From NCBI GenBank assembly GCA_012861695.1, contig JAAOOA010000089.1, positions 159,501 through 223,500 on the forward strand: a DNA stretch of 64,000 nucleotides. The letters run 5' to 3'. This DNA is from Trematomus loennbergii (taxonomy: Eukaryota > Chordata > Actinopteri > Perciformes > Nototheniidae). Positions 1 to 47,160 of this stretch are shown here, in pieces. Each line of letters begins with the position of its first letter. Within the stretch, counting starts at the first letter, position 1. The translations under genes were made by a program, and so were the position numbers. The notes beneath the pieces are model-generated. The model had not been told where the DNA came from. It did no database searches and saw only the letters and a program-made list of their open reading frames with translations.

Positions 1-33278
<33,278 letters not shown>

Positions 33279-33734
33279 ATCGATGCCTTGGTTAACTGCT
33301 CAGCTGGGGAAGAAATTACACTCCCGAATACTGGCTGGACTCATCTTTGTTAGGGTCAGCAATTTTAAATATCACAGCTAAAAAAATAATCTATTAGAAT
33401 CCAGTTTTCCTCAAGAGGACAGACCTTTGGCACCGTCTTCTTAGGAGATTAAAGGATGACATTTTGCTTGGCGTCTTTCCAAGAAAGTAAAACTTTTTCT
33501 ATCTAGCAGCATACGGAAGTAAAGATGGAAATATGCTGTATACCTGTGTGACACTTAGGTCACCTTTCAGACACCAGCAACATGTAAAAAGAGAGCAAGA
33601 TAATACAATAAAAGGGAAGTAAATGAGCTGTGACTGTGCTGTGTCTGATGCAGCTGCTTTCCATAAAATGTCACCAACGTGGCAAACACAAACCACTCAA
33701 CAAACAAAAAAGGGAAATCCAGAAGCCTTTGATG
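33279..33734. other. Region just upstream of gucy1b2 start codon
   Basis: Should hold the 5' UTR and perhaps the promoter. No convincing TATA box, CpG island or non-coding exon could be placed. Confidence 0.35.
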
Positions 33735-34065
33735 CTCAGGTTCAGGTTCTTTATTTGTACCCGTAGGTAGATTTAGTTTGCAGATAAAAAGACAAGGGAT
33801 CCATCCTGACACACTCTACAAACACAGACACATATCTAATAAAAGTACGACCTGCTCCGTCAAATCTCAAAATATTAAAAAACATTTTAAAAGAAAAACA
33901 CTAGTACAAACATGGACATTCAAAATTCATAATTAAATAGATAAATAGGCATCTGTGTGACACTCCTATGATTTGTTAATTTGTGCAATAGCTGCTGAGA
34001 TAAAACTGTTTCTATACCGCTTCGTTCAACTAACCTCCGGTCCAAAGGAAGAAGCTTAAATCCTG
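33735..34065 (-). mobile_element. Non-LTR 3' tail (antisense)
   Basis: CAGGTTCAGGTTCTTTATTT at the edge is the reverse of an AAATAAAGAACCTGAACCTG tail. The body includes an AGAAACAGTTTTATCTCAGC (reverse) block typical of a fish LINE end. Confidence 0.65.
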
Positions 34066-34439
34066 AGTCCATCCTATCATTTAACTACAGGTTAACCCAT
34101 TAAAAACAGGTAAAAGTAAAAAGAGAAGTCCCCTTACCTGCAGTCCCTCAGAGCTGTGAATCCTGATCTCCAAATGAGCCGAACATCTCCAAAGCATCGC
34201 TCCTAGTTGAGAGTTTCCACCTGCAGCTGACATGTCTATTCCCCCCTGACACTTGCCTGTCAGGTCAACAGGTGACGGGGGCCAAAATAGCAGCAAGGCA
34301 TGTTTGTGGCAGGTTAAGCTAAACATGTTTTTTTCATACTCTCAACTGGCAACGAGTCTAATTTGTAAGACATTAGCATGGCGATGAAGTATTTGGCTAT
34401 ACATGGAATCCCTTAAAAAAAAAAATGTGTGTTATGTAA

Positions 34440-34690
34440 ACCGAGGCGCACAATGGGAGGCTCATTATCTGAAATTACCCTGTAGTCTTTCGCAACAACT
34501 CGTTAGGGCTTCCAGGTTTCTTGGCTAATTACTCCACATTTGCATAATTACAGTCAGGTGCTCGTTTAAATGACAGGCATTGTGCAGGATTGGCATTTGA
34601 ACGGTTTTGTCTAGTGAAGCTGGAGAAATAATTGCAAACATTGAGGCCTTTTGTTAAGACTGCCGTTATCTGACGCTGATCAGAAAAGAT
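34440..34690. promoter_or_regulatory. Candidate conserved non-coding element with POU/homeodomain-like sites
   Basis: Non-repetitive sequence about 1.2 kb upstream of gucy1b2. It holds TAATTA at 34526-34531, an octamer ATTTGCAT at 34538-34545 and an overlapping TAATTA at 34545-34550. Inference only; no comparison could be made. Confidence 0.3.
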
Positions 34691-35964
34691 TAAAATGTGA
34701 TTAGCATGTGTTTCACTCAGATAATGATGTCTGTTATAACCTTTAGACTATAATATATAGCTTGGAAACGAATATTGCCATCATAAAATCAGGTATATTT
34801 GGTTAAACAAGAGAGGAAGTGTTAAACTAAACTGTCAACAAGTGTGTCTGCCAGAGTGAGTAACTGCAGACTCAAGGTTAAAGCACACCACTTTTCTCAC
34901 CTCGTCCACTAGGGGCACTGTTACAACACCTTAATTCATGACTGGTTTATTCAATTCTACTGCTAGGGGGAACATGAGCTGAAAAATGATTATAAATATG
35001 GCCTTTTAGAGAGTCCAGACAGGGAAGATCAGACTGTTATTTTACGACACTGGTGGCCTTTTATATCTGTCATGTTGCAAAATATACAGAGCTGATTCAA
35101 AACGTCATTTTAATCCGCAGAAATGACTCCACTCTTTTTCCTATTTAGATTTCTAACACCTATCATGTAGAGGTCTAAGACCAAAAACAATGTCAGACAT
35201 GTTCTTCTTCACATCAGGACCTTTTTTCACCGTCAGCATCAAAACCCTTGGCCTTACAATCTTAATAGTTATATATTGAAGTACAATGTGCACATTACTA
35301 TCAATTAATCAATCCAACATTATGCATATAGCACTTTTCTTTTTCACAAAAGGTAACACAAAGTGCTACACAAAAACATAAATAAAAACAATACTACCCA
35401 CATTATAAAAATACCACACATAACTTCATACTTGATTGATAAAAACATTTCAAACCAATGGAAAAATCAATAAACACAGGACTGAATAAAACAAGAATAA
35501 AAAATGCAATAATTAAAATGAATAATCAAGAATACAATTATACAATTATAATAAATACATTAGCCACCTTTAGGTCTTTCCACGTATGTTTATATACACT
35601 CTTATTTACTAGTTTACCTTTATTTTTTTATGGCACGTTTTTATTATATACAGTAAGACCGTTTTGTAACACTTTCTCGTGAATGTTTGGCCCAAAAATC
35701 CATTGTTTTTTGCTATTTAACCCTCCTATTGTCTTCGTGTTCCCCCCCTTACTTTGGTGTTCACGGTCAAATTTGACCGGTCCTGTTTTAACTGCTATTA
35801 TATTAACACAAAAACCATTAATCATCACCAAATTTCATTTAACACCTTTCAAACTGTACATATTGTATCAGACTACTGGCATACATGAACAACTGCAGTA
35901 AATACAGACACTGAACATGTATTGCGTGTGCCAGGTGTGATCCATGGGGGGGATGGGCACATAA
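34691..35964. other. Intergenic, largely unassigned
   Basis: Contains a LINE-like fragment near 35300-35370 (GCACTTTTCTTTTTCAC) and a fragment with GGTCAAATTTGACCGG at 35766-35781, typical of a fish TTAA-type MITE. No exon seen. Confidence 0.4.
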
Positions 35965-35974
35965 GTGTGTGTGT

Positions 35975-36057
<83 letters not shown>

Positions 36058-36058
36058 T

Positions 36059-36117
<59 letters not shown>
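35965..36117. repeat. (TG)n microsatellite
   Basis: About 150 bp of TG with a few GTGG interruptions. Frames of Cys-Val or His-Thr through it are artefacts. The following 36118-36805 is unassigned. Confidence 0.95.
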
Positions 36118-36120
<3 letters not shown>

Positions 36121-36805
36121 GAAGACAACAGGAGGGACACTTAAAACCTCCATCTTAAGCACCACGGTATGATGGGGAAACAGGATTTACGGATGTATTA
36201 CACGTTTTCACTTTAACTTTGCATGTTCATAGCAGTTCATTATAATATTTGTTGTTTTTATTCATCTTTAGTTGTACTTCATCCCTCTGATTCTAACCAG
36301 GGAAGATGTGTGGCCAGTAGTACCTGTTGTGAGTGATAATGAGCGCCTCTCAGATCCATTTATTGGCGTTTCCGCTACCTTCCCCCTTCACTTCCTCCCC
36401 CCTCGTCCCCTGTTCGCCAGGTGCTGCTGTCTGTGTTTAATGGCCTGTAGTGCGACTCTGCCGCATTGCATTCTGGGTGGTCTTCTCTGCCTCGTAGCCG
36501 GGGAACAGAGGGAGATAACGATGTGCTGATGGTGCCAACCACAACTCCACACAAGACACCGCAGATACTTTTCATTAAAAACGACATAACTCATATTTTT
36601 CCTCTCCGCCAATATCACACCCTGAACTTCCTTTCCTCCCCGACAAGAGAGAGGTGTCGCTTTCTCAAAAAGGTGTCCAGTCGTGTCATTTTTCAACTCC
36701 TAACAGGGAGCCAAGGAACTTCTCCCTCCCATTGTTTGATGTGAACAGCACAGATACAAACTTAAATGGAAACACAGTACAGGTGGTGTCTGTTTCACTC
36801 GTATA

Positions 36806-37581
36806 CAGAGACGGCAAAACAACACACATCCTTTACTCAAGCAGAAGTACAGATACTCGTGTTTAAAAATACTCTGGTGAAAGTAGAAGTACTGACTAAA
36901 CTTCTTTACTCAAGTAAAAGTAAAGAGGGCTTTGAAATGTACTTAAGTAAAAAGTACCCATAACTACCAGCTTTTTAAAGAGTACCTGACCTCCCTTTAT
37001 ATTAATAGAACAATAATGTCATTGTTAGCTAATGAATGTTTCCATGCTGAACAACGGCAACATGACAACGTTTTCATTGGTCCCTCTTCTTTAGAGAAGA
37101 CCAGGAAATGATGGATACACGGATCGTGTTCAAATCAATAGGCACGCAATGACTCTAAATAATAATGATCACGCCACCAAACACACATTCAAACTAAAGG
37201 AACCAGCCTGTTTGGAGAATGTAAGAAGTAGAAAGTACAGGTATTTGTGTTCAACATGTAAGAAGTAGAAGTACAGGTATTTGTGTTCAAAATGTAAGAA
37301 GTAGAAAGTACAGGTATTTGGTTCAAAATGTAAGAAGGAAAGTACAGGTATTTGTGTTCAAAATGTAAGAAGTAGAAAGTACAGGTATTTGGTTAGAAAT
37401 GTAAGAAGTAGAAAGTACAGTATTTGTGTTCAAAATGTAAGAAGTAGAAAGTACAGGTATTTGGTTCAAAATGTAAGAAGTCAAAAATAGTCGTCAGAAA
37501 AATAAGTAGTGGAGTAAAGTACTGATACCAGATAAATGTACTAGTAATGAAGTATTTGTACTCCACTGCTTCCCACCTCTG
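36806..37581. mobile_element. hAT-A element copy 4
   Basis: Starts CAGAGACGGCAAAACAAC and ends CTTCCCACCTCTG. About seven 37-bp units at 37217-37480, more diverged than in copy 2. No clear target duplication. Confidence 0.82.
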
Positions 37582-38779
37582 GTTATATATATTCCCTGTG
37601 TGTCTCTGCTCGTTATCTGTTGAAGGAGTTATCAGGCTCGGCCACACTAAGGGAAGGTTGATCAAATCTCTGGGGAGTATTTAGGTCACTGGAGGAAACC
37701 ATGCAGAGTCGGATATATTCAGCTCTGGCAAAGAAAAAAAGAAGAGCAGCTGATATCATTTTTACAGTGCAGGGAAAGAGCTCACCATTCAAACATTGGA
37801 CAATGATTAAAGCATCAGCACAAACACGTTATTGGAGCATTGCGACTGAGTCATACCCCGCAAAGTTATTGGGTGACAAACTCCCGGCATAAACTCCTGC
37901 TTATTGTTTACAAGCAGAAGGCCCTCCAGATAAAATTGTAAATCCCCTCGGTGCAGCGGGGGCTGTGACTGCACAAACGCTGCAGGGATGATTCCTAGCG
38001 TGTGGCAAAATGGAAATGTGTTTCTCTGCTGAGGAGCTGAAACTGTTGTGACCCTGTGGTTGAATACTTAATGGGAGTCTATTCGTATCCCAGTCCTATC
38101 TCTCAATCCGCTAAGCTTACCCCCCTTTAACAGCCAAATAATGCACCACATATTTCTCCAGCTCAATCCCATGATACCTCCCTCTTATTGGTTTTTCACT
38201 ATACACACAGCAGGAGCTCGGCTATACTGCTACACTAGCTGAATGCCAACAATGTTGAGGCATGTTATTGTGTCTTTATGCATCACCCTCTCTCCTGTAT
38301 TTATAGCTCCTCTGTGAGTTCTTCCTCTCTCCTCCCTGCTCTGTTTCTTTTCAGTTTCACCTGTCAGCATCTCCATCTCTCACTATATCCTTTACTCCAC
38401 CTGCTACTTTTCTCCTTTCACTTCCCCACGCAGACCTGCTCTCACTCTCCTGTAACGCCTGCTCTCTGCAGACGTCCATCTTTATTTATTGCAGCGTTTT
38501 GGCGGTATCACTCCACAGCAGGCACGTGCACAGGATGTTAGAGGGGCAGGGGCCCACATTCAAAAGAGGGAACCCTGTACATTTTTGTGTCTTTTGCATA
38601 AATCTAGTCCCTGAAAATCTACTTTTAAGGGATATTATTACCCAGAGTTCCCCAAAGTGTTATGTTAGACATGTAACGTACGGTTCCCCAGCACATAGAA
38701 ACTGCCGGATGCTAACCTGCATATGTTGGGCAATTCACAAAATTAGCATAACTTGCATAAATTAAAATGAATGGTATTA
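37582..38779. other. Intergenic, unassigned
   Basis: Pyrimidine-rich stretch at 38290-38480. No gene, TE terminus or repeat recognised. Confidence 0.4.
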
Positions 38780-39605
38780 TAGCCTAAACAATAGTTACAA
38801 AATGGCCTGGCCAATTTGAACCCTTTTTGAGTGTTTTTGGAGGTTATTGAGGATTCTGAATCCATATCTGACATTTTCAGAATAGAAAAATGGCAGTTTT
38901 AACCAGAGAGTGGCCATATTTGTAATCTCAGTGGACTGATTTGTACTACCTTGAGTAATGTAATGATATGGAGAGCACAAGATTGTTGTTACTTTGACAT
39001 AAATCTAGTCCCGGAATAGCTACCTTGTGACAGTTTTAAGGGATATCATTCTAGTTGCTAGCATAGTGAACCCGGAAATGTTGAGGACCCCAAAGTTTTA
39101 TGATAGAAATGTATAGTACGGGACCCCAGCACATAGAAACTGCCGGTTGCTAACTTGCATATGTTGGGCAATGGAGGTTAGAGAGGATACTGAATCCATA
39201 TCTGACATTTTCAGAATAAAAAAATGGCAGTTTTAACCAGGCCATATTTGTACTCTCAGTGGACTCATTATGAATACCATGAGTATGTTACGGGCATTGG
39301 ATATACTGTAGAGAGCACAAGATGAACATTATTACTCTGCTGTAGACAATTATTTTTCAAATAAATATTCAATCTGGTTAATCCAAATGATCCAGAGTCC
39401 CCTAAATCTTCCAAATGGACCCAACATTATCAAAATCAGCCCACAGAGAGTACAAATATTGGCATTTTCGGGTTAAAACTGCTATTCTTAATCCAGAAAA
39501 TGTCAGCAATGGACTCAGCATCCTCAATACCCCCCAAATTCACTCAAATCACTCCAAAATAGGCCAAGCCATTTTTGAACTAGTGTCAACTATTATCTAT
39601 AGAGA
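38780..39605. mobile_element. Foldback-type element with long inverted repeats
   Basis: AACAATAGTTACAAAATGGC at the left pairs with GCCATTTTTGAACTAGTGTC ... AACTATTATC at the right. Inverted similarity continues inward for about 200 bp (CTGACATTTTCAGAAT against ATCCAGAAAATGTCAGC). The left arm is duplicated at about 39160-39290. No coding frame. Confidence 0.65.
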
Positions 39606-41483
39606 TAATTAATGCTACATACATGAAGAAATGTAATGTACCACCTTCTCAATTAAGTCACTCGGATTAAAAAACGGGCAGTAAGAAGATGCTGATTTTA
39701 TACGGCTAAGATACTATAACTATGTGCCTACAAATTCTGTAAACGTAATTCACATTATCTTCTCATAATTAGGCAGAAAATTACAAAAGCAACACATAAG
39801 GTTTTTGTGTAATAGACAGAGGTTTAGGGCTATTTTACTTTACTTTATGTCTAAATTCTAAAGTACATTCTCAAAGGGCAGTTGCCCCCTTTGAGGTCTT
39901 ATTTTGTTATTGATCGTCACATGCTCGTGCATCTGTATCCCCCCCTCTCTTTGTCTTTGCATTAGCTTAATTGAATCTTCCACTAGCGTTTAAAAAACGA
40001 CGTGATGTTAAGTCGTGGCTTGTTACTCCCTTTGCATTGATTTCTCTGTGGTGAAGCTAATAGCACCTGACTGAAATCTGCTCTCATTCACTTCTCTCTC
40101 TCCCCTTACAAAACTGCACCCGATGGAAACACAGCGCTCCTGCAGGTGTAAAAATAGTGTCAAATCCTAACAAAGGCGAATCTAGAACGAGAGATAGCAG
40201 AACGGGAGAGGATGGAGGGGGTGTGGGGGGAGAGTTACGCGTTGTTCAGAAAAGAAAGGGAACTCAGGGTTCCACAGTCTGCATATAAATATTCCATTAA
40301 CTTCAGCCGGCTCCATAACGGCAGCAGCGCGGCTGTGCATTCAGCGCCTGGAATTTGAAATGAAATTATTGTGGGAGGTGTGGAGCGAGGTAGCGGCGGC
40401 AGCGGCGGAGAAATAGCCGTTTCCTTTCTTCCAATTTTCTCCTTTTCCTTCTTTCGCCCCTTTCGCCTTATCGGGTGACACTAATCCAATTTCAGCTCTG
40501 CTTGTGACAGCTCTAACGTGGTTTTGTGTACCGATTCCACCCCCTATGTGCACTCACACACACAAACATGCATACTCCAAAAGGTCACCTACAGTATCCA
40601 GCCAATACAGAATGTATCATACAGTACATACACACTTTTATGAGACCTATCCATTCATGATTGCACACAGACGTATTAGTCTAGGAGGGAGTGCAGCATC
40701 TGAAAGGTCAGTTGAGCCACGAAATAAGCTGCAAAATCACATCGTAAAAATATCTGTACAAGCCCAGTGGTGAAATGTAGTGAGTAATGATGAGTATTTT
40801 CAATGTATGCTGTTTTATACTTTAACTCTACTACATTTCTGGGGCAACCATTGCACATTTTACTCCACTACATTTACTTGAGAGCTTAAGCTACTAGTTA
40901 TTTTTGCCGAATAAGATTATTAATAGTAATCAAATAATACATTTTGATGTTAACAATCTGGACGTTGGGGTTTAAATCGCAGCCCAACATGTATATGTAT
41001 CTTTGGGCAAGATAGTTGACCACAAGTCGCTCCAGATGGACAACGGTGTGTGAGTGTGTGTCAATATTAGCATCCTTGGCCCCTTGTATAGCAGCCTCTG
41101 AATCTGTATGTGTATATGTGGGTGAATAACTTGTATGTTAAAGACTTTGAAGAATTGTCAAGACTAGATAGAGCAGAATATGAATGCAGTCCATTTACCA
41201 TAAATAATTCAAATAAACTCCATTCATACCAGGAGTAACACCATAAAGAGATATACATTAATAAACTGTTAATTATAATCCAATAATAATGTATAGGATT
41301 CTGAAATGGGCCGTTTTGCATAATCAGGACTTTTACTTTTGGCACTTTAGGTATATTTTGATGCTAATACGTTCGTAAATAAAACTGGAACCATATTTCA
41401 GGGTAAAATAGGAAAAGCATGCATTCTTTGGGTAAAACAAGCCTACAATGAAGTTTACATACAGATGAAACCTTTGAGAATAC
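39606..41483. other. Intergenic; possible conserved block at 40240-40510
   Basis: 40240-40510 is non-repetitive and more GC-rich (AGCGAGGTAGCGGCGGCAGC, TATCGGGTGACACTAATCC), compatible with a regulatory element. Nothing else recognised. Confidence 0.3.
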
Positions 41484-41971
41484 TTAAAGTGGACCTATCA
41501 TGCTATATTTGAATAATATAGTGTAGGACCATACCTATATAAGGCATATTTATATTTTTTTTTTTCAAAATACCAAACAGATCATGCATTTTAGCCATGC
41601 CTCATTTTGCTCAATTTGACATTTTTTAGCTCTGTTTGTGCAAGGGCAGATTCAGTGAGAACAGCACCATCTACAGGCCTGGCATATGTACTACAGCGTC
41701 TCCAGCGCTTTCGAACGGCAATGGCCTTGGCTGTTTCCTCCTGATTGGTGGAGTTGGCCCAATAGCCGTAGCGCCACCGCCCTGACGTCAGGACAGTGTT
41801 CAAATCTGGATCAGTTTTTATCAGATCCGTTGCAGCCCCTTTTTTAGAGATTTGGGTATGGAGGAAAATAGAGAGGGTTGTGTTTTCTGACACTTGGTGA
41901 GTTCCCTGGAACACCGGGGACACATATTCATGTATAAAAGACGTGCATTTTGCATGATAGGTCCCCTTTAA
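41484..41971 (-). mobile_element. TTAA-target MITE, near-identical to 1068-1552
   Basis: TTAA at both ends, same termini and body as 1068-1552 with only scattered differences by eye, suggesting recent activity. Confidence 0.88.
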
Positions 41972-43035
41972 GTTAGAGATCCTTAATGTTCTTTTCTTTG
42001 TAAGGTATGGTATTGGTTGATACAAGTCTTTGAAACAAGTTGAAATTCAACGCTAAAGGGCTTCCCAGTGCGTTTGAATGTTAGGCCAAGGGATCCTGAC
42101 CAAACGTCAATATAGGATGAGTTGGAAGTATTATGTTAACCTTTAATCAGATGATCAGATTCCTCGAGGAATCTACAGTGTCTTTTGTAAGCCATTAGGC
42201 TATTTTAGGCATTTCTGTTGTATGCAATGGTAAAGAGAACTGTATCAGTGGTAATAAGACCACTTACAGTATGATTGTGTCCTTTCACTCCCAACAACAT
42301 GTGGATTTATTGCTCAGTCTCATGGGGCCGCTGTTGGTGGAAGAATAAGTCTCTGTGATGGATTCCTCTCAGTTTGATTATTGCAGATTTGTGAGATTAA
42401 AAAATAAACCGGTGGTTCTTTGATTCTGAGTGACGGACACCAAAGTCAGACATTTGCCATTGAAGTCTTGGAAATTGATATTACGGTGGCTCATGTAATT
42501 GAGGAAAAATACAAATCAAACAACAAGTCCATAAATTGAGGATAACACTAGATATTGTTCTTTAAAAGTACAAATGTAGACCAAATCAGATTCAAAGTGA
42601 GTTGAAATCATTCCCCCAAACACAGAAAGGCTTACTTTTCATGTACAGTGAAATCTTTAGTCATGTTGTCAGACCCTGACCTGTGTTTAACGGGACGTAG
42701 GGACCATTTGTAACTCCTGTTAGTCAGTGACAAAGGCGTAAGTAGCGTGACGTTGTTAAAGCAGCTAAGCCTTGTCGGGGGGGGAAGTCTGATTGGATGG
42801 ATTAGTCAATGAAGCGAGAGACTTGTTGAGACTGCTGATCATTTCCTGTTTCCTACCAACAGCCATCGTTGTTCTTTGTTAACCTGTGCCATAATGTTTT
42901 TTAATTTTGTGTCGCTGAACTCTAACCAAAACATAACTATAATAAGGTGGAGGCAGATCAAAGCATTCTTATTATTTGAGTCATGTTACATTGGCAGCAA
43001 TTATATTTACTCTAAGGAAATGATGGTACTTGTGA
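41972..43035. other. Intergenic, unassigned
   Basis: No gene or repeat recognised. Confidence 0.4.
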
Positions 43036-43233
43036 TTACATTACATTACATTACATTACATGTCACTTGTTACGCTTTTATCCAAAGCGACTTACATACT
43101 CAATACTGTGGACAATCCCCACAGGAGCAATTTGGGGTGAAGTGTCTCAGGGACACAACGACATGCTGACTGCAGTGGGGTTTGAACCTGTGATCCACAG
43201 ACCAAGGCTCTATCCACTGCGCCACACGCCTCT
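43036..43233 (-). mobile_element. tRNA-derived SINE
   Basis: On the minus strand: A box TGGCGCAGTGG (43213-43223), B box GGTTCAAACCC (43178-43188), then a tail AAGTCGCTTTGGATAAAAGC ending in (TGTAA)n at 43039-43062. Confidence 0.8.
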
Positions 43234-43611
43234 CTATTACTATTTTGACATACAGTAATTTGGTTACTTTTCACTTCTACTCCACTACATGTAAATTTCA
43301 GAGGGACATTCAACGTATTGCTTATTTTAGTTACTCATATTTACACAATCTACTTTTTACAATTAAAACACATGATATGCTTATATATGACATGATGCAG
43401 TCCTAGTCTACAAAGTACTTTAATAGCCTTTAAAATTGAAGATTGAAGATGAAAATGCTCCTAAATGTAATTGTTTGAGATAAAAACAGAATGACACTTT
43501 TCAGTTTTAATATAATACTGTTTGGAAATGCCTTTTTCACTTCTGCAATTACCAACATACTTGTGGTGGCAAATGACACATTTCTTTGTAATTGTACATA
43601 TACCTGTTCGT

Positions 43612-43808
43612 TTCATTACATGTTACTTGTTAGACGCTTTTATCCAAAGCGACTTACATACTCCGTACTGTGGACAATCCCCACAGGAGCAAGTTGGGGT
43701 GAAGTGTCTTGCCCAGGGAGACAACCACATGCTGACTGCAGTGGGGTTTGAACCTGTGACCCCCTGATCCGAACACCAACGCACAACCCACTGCACCACA
43801 TGCCTCCG
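43612..43808 (-). mobile_element. tRNA-derived SINE, second copy
   Basis: Same family and orientation as the copy 580 bp to the left. The tRNA-like head reads AGGCATGTGGTGCAGTGGGT and the tail contains AAGTCGCTTTGGATAAAAGC. Confidence 0.78.
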
Positions 43809-46109
43809 TTTCATGGATAATATGATAATAAAATCTGACATATTGAGCCTTTAACAGGGTTTTTAGTGGAAATTAGACAATGAATGATGAGTTTCAAGGC
43901 ATTGCATTGATAAAATGAAGAATTTCAAAGTGTTTCCTCACAATCAGGGCTTTAATGAGTTGCTTTTATGAGCAGAGTAACTGGAGGCTCAAACAGATGC
44001 TGCGGCTCGGTGTAGATTTCACACCTCCGTCGTGTTATTATCACGCAGCGGACATCACATCTCCGAGTGAAGTGAGGACACCGAAGGCGGTTGCATATGT
44101 GATAAATGAATTGTAATAATGACTATCAGTACTTTATTCCTTTTATCTTCTTTCTGTCTGCGCGTTTCGGTTTTATGTGCAATTTACTGATCTGCCATCT
44201 GCCCACGCTGATTTATTCGGGCCAAACAGCTCACTCTGGACTGATGAAACCAAATAGCAGATAATTGAGACCCATTGTTAGTGACGCTGGCAACAACTCT
44301 GTTTTGATTTTATCCCAACGCAACTACACCTGTCATTTAATAAATGACACCCATTTGGCATATGGGGTGATTCATATCTATTCACGTCGTGTAGGCTCAG
44401 CAGAACTAGTTGAGTTTTGCTCCTGTGATGTGGCAAAGAGTGTGTGTGTACTGAGAGAGGCTCTGTGAAGTGAAGCAAACTTTTACATTTATTTTCGTAA
44501 CCTGAACAAGTGCTGAAAGAAGCAATTCTCCTCCAACGCGTGGCTCTGCAGTGTCCACACAACACAGGAAGCGGAAAAGACGAGAACAAAAGACGTTGAT
44601 CGGATTGTTCTCCCACGACTCTTACACACACGCACGCACACACACACACACACTCTTACAAAGGCGCTCACATGCATGCACACACACTCTTCAGCACATG
44701 AGTGAGCATCCCATTTCCTCCTCTATTCCCAGAGTGCCTGCTGGGAATTGTTTTTCAATTGTGATTTTTGTATTCTTTTAGAGTAGTGCCTTTTCAGTTA
44801 TTTTGCACGGACTGGTGGCGATGTCTGAATGGGCGCCAAGGTCACGGAGTCTCTGCCGGGATGCTCCGCAGAGAGATGAGAGAAAACAAACGGCGGTGAA
44901 ACAAAGAGCCACCATCACCCTCAGTAAGGGAGGTAATTGCATCAGAAAGTGGTAATTTAAAACAGGGTCGTGGCTACGCTGCAGTAGGCCCAACAGTGTG
45001 TGTGTGTGGTTGTGTGTGTGTGTGTTTCTGTATACTTAAGTGTATTATCTAAGACAACTGAACAAAGTGACCTTAAAGTGATTTTATAATACGAAAACCT
45101 GCCTTTCATGAAGTATATTCAGGCAGTAGCCTAACAATGAAACTCATGAGCACAGACTACAGTTTAAAAAAGCAGAAATAAAATCTGAGCTGACATAAAA
45201 TGCTCCGTTTTAGTTTAACACACACAGTTAAGCTCACACACACTATTTTATGAACATATCGGTTCACCTGCTGAATTAAAAACAGAACAAATGAACCAAT
45301 GAAAGTGAAAACCATAAAGCAGATTCAGGCAGTAGGCGTATACATTCACACTTAAAGTATTATCCTCAGAGAAGAGATAACATCTGATCCTTTTACAACA
45401 AACACTATATGCTCTTTTTAGGTTTTTAATAACACTATTATCCTGCTAGTAATCCACAATTGAGGTAGTGTAACAGTAATCTTTACACCCTATAAAAGTC
45501 CCAGCCTGGGAGGTCATTGCTGTATTTTGACACTGAAATAATGGAAGAACTTCACTTTCAGTTTTATACACATTCGTCACAAACTGTCATTATACCGAGG
45601 CTGAAACCTGAGAATTACTGTGACAACCAGGGCGATGAGGTTATGAAATGCATTGTGGGTAATATGAGGCTCTGCTCGGCCTTGAGCTGCTCTGTTATTA
45701 TTTGTATTATTTGCGAGATACCATCAGCAAAGTATTAGAAAGTCTAAATTTAGCGTGCGTGCGTTAATACGTTTTTTTTTGCTGCACTATTCTGAATCCT
45801 TCAAAACTCAGTTATATTTCTCCATTGATAAACAAACCTTCACAAAGTCCTAAGCAGTTATTTCTTGTTACAAATAATGCTCCAAACTGTTGTCTGTCCA
45901 TACAATTATATAGATTTTATAGATTTTTACTGATGGGAAAATCGCATACTTGTCCTTGATAGAACGACAGCAGCCTCTCTGGCTAAAGCAAAGCTGCTTA
46001 TCCAGTTTAAATAAAGCTTACTGACTAAATGTGAAATGTTTTACTACAAAAATATAACATTTGTGGCTAAAAATCCCTTAAAACCAACAATATTCTGTGG
46101 AACCCACGG
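43809..46109. other. Intergenic; possible conserved block at 43920-44420
   Basis: 43920-44420 is non-repetitive with several homeodomain-like words (TGATAAATGAATTGTAATAA, TGATTTATTCGGGCC). Short TG/CA tracts at 44629-44652 and 44995-45024. No exon found. Confidence 0.3.
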
Positions 46110-46620
46110 CACTATCAGAAACGTCGTTATCAGAAACAATGCGCGACGTGTTTTGGACGTAATATGGTCTGTGTTAAATTGTTTACATTAGCAAGCATCG
46201 CTAAGCAGAGCTAACCTGTACTGGAGAGAGTATGTGTGAAGAAGCAGGAAATTAAAAAAGGAACTCACCTTGTGGTAAAGAAAAAAGAGAAAAAGCATTT
46301 GAGCTCCATACTGTTTCAGAAATAATCCTTGATGAGGTTTGGAACATGATGGCATTTAATCACGGCAGCATTTAGCTGAGTATCTCGTAGAATTCTGAGC
46401 AGGCATTAGCCCCTCCTCCTTTTTTGTTTTTCAAGCTAAGGACCCCGAATCAGCGTTTCTCTAACAGGGCTGAAACAGAGGGATATGAGGGATGTCTAAA
46501 ATGCATGATCTGTTTGGTATTTTGAGCAAAACACATCATAGACATGTTTTTAATATTTTTGTATATATCTGAGACCCATAATATATGCCTTAAAACGGCA
46601 TGATAGGGGACCTATAGCAG
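46110..46620. mobile_element. Right part of a TTAA-type MITE
   Basis: Matches 60060-60545 (CACTATCAGAAACG, TTTTGGACGTAATATGGTC, CATACTGTTTCAGAAATAA) and ends GGCATGATAGGGGACCTATA. The left terminus is missing. Confidence 0.65.
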
Positions 46621-47160
46621 CCGATGAGTCCCTGTGACACTGTTCAGGGCCATGAGCTGGTTAAACGCCCCCTGCTGGATCCACAGTGCACTGTTTCTGT
46701 CTAAGAGCTCTTCAAATGGTCCGAGTCTCCCTGCAGACCAGCCCAGTCTCACAAAAAAAACTTGAAATAGCTACGTTGGTCGACAGGGCAAGACGTAGTT
46801 TATTCACAAATAACCCCTCTCAAAACGTGACATGAGGTGCGTTCACACCGGAGTACTTTGGTGTACTTTTCCCACAATAGTTCATCAGAACTACGATATA
46901 TTTGCGTTCACACCAAAAAGCCCCAGGAACTACTTTAGCTCAACTTAGTTCGCGAGACTCGCTTTTCAGTCCCTGCTAGAGAGCAGGGTCTATCGTGGGA
47001 GAAAGTAGTTCCTACGTCTGATTGGCTGTGCGGAATGCAAACCACGCCCGTTTGACTCTGAATTTTTTGTTGTAAGCCGCCATTGTATTTCCTCGCTTCG
47101 CAGCACACACGAAGAGATTCCTTTTGTGAAAGCAGTTATTATAGCAACACTAAATAAATC

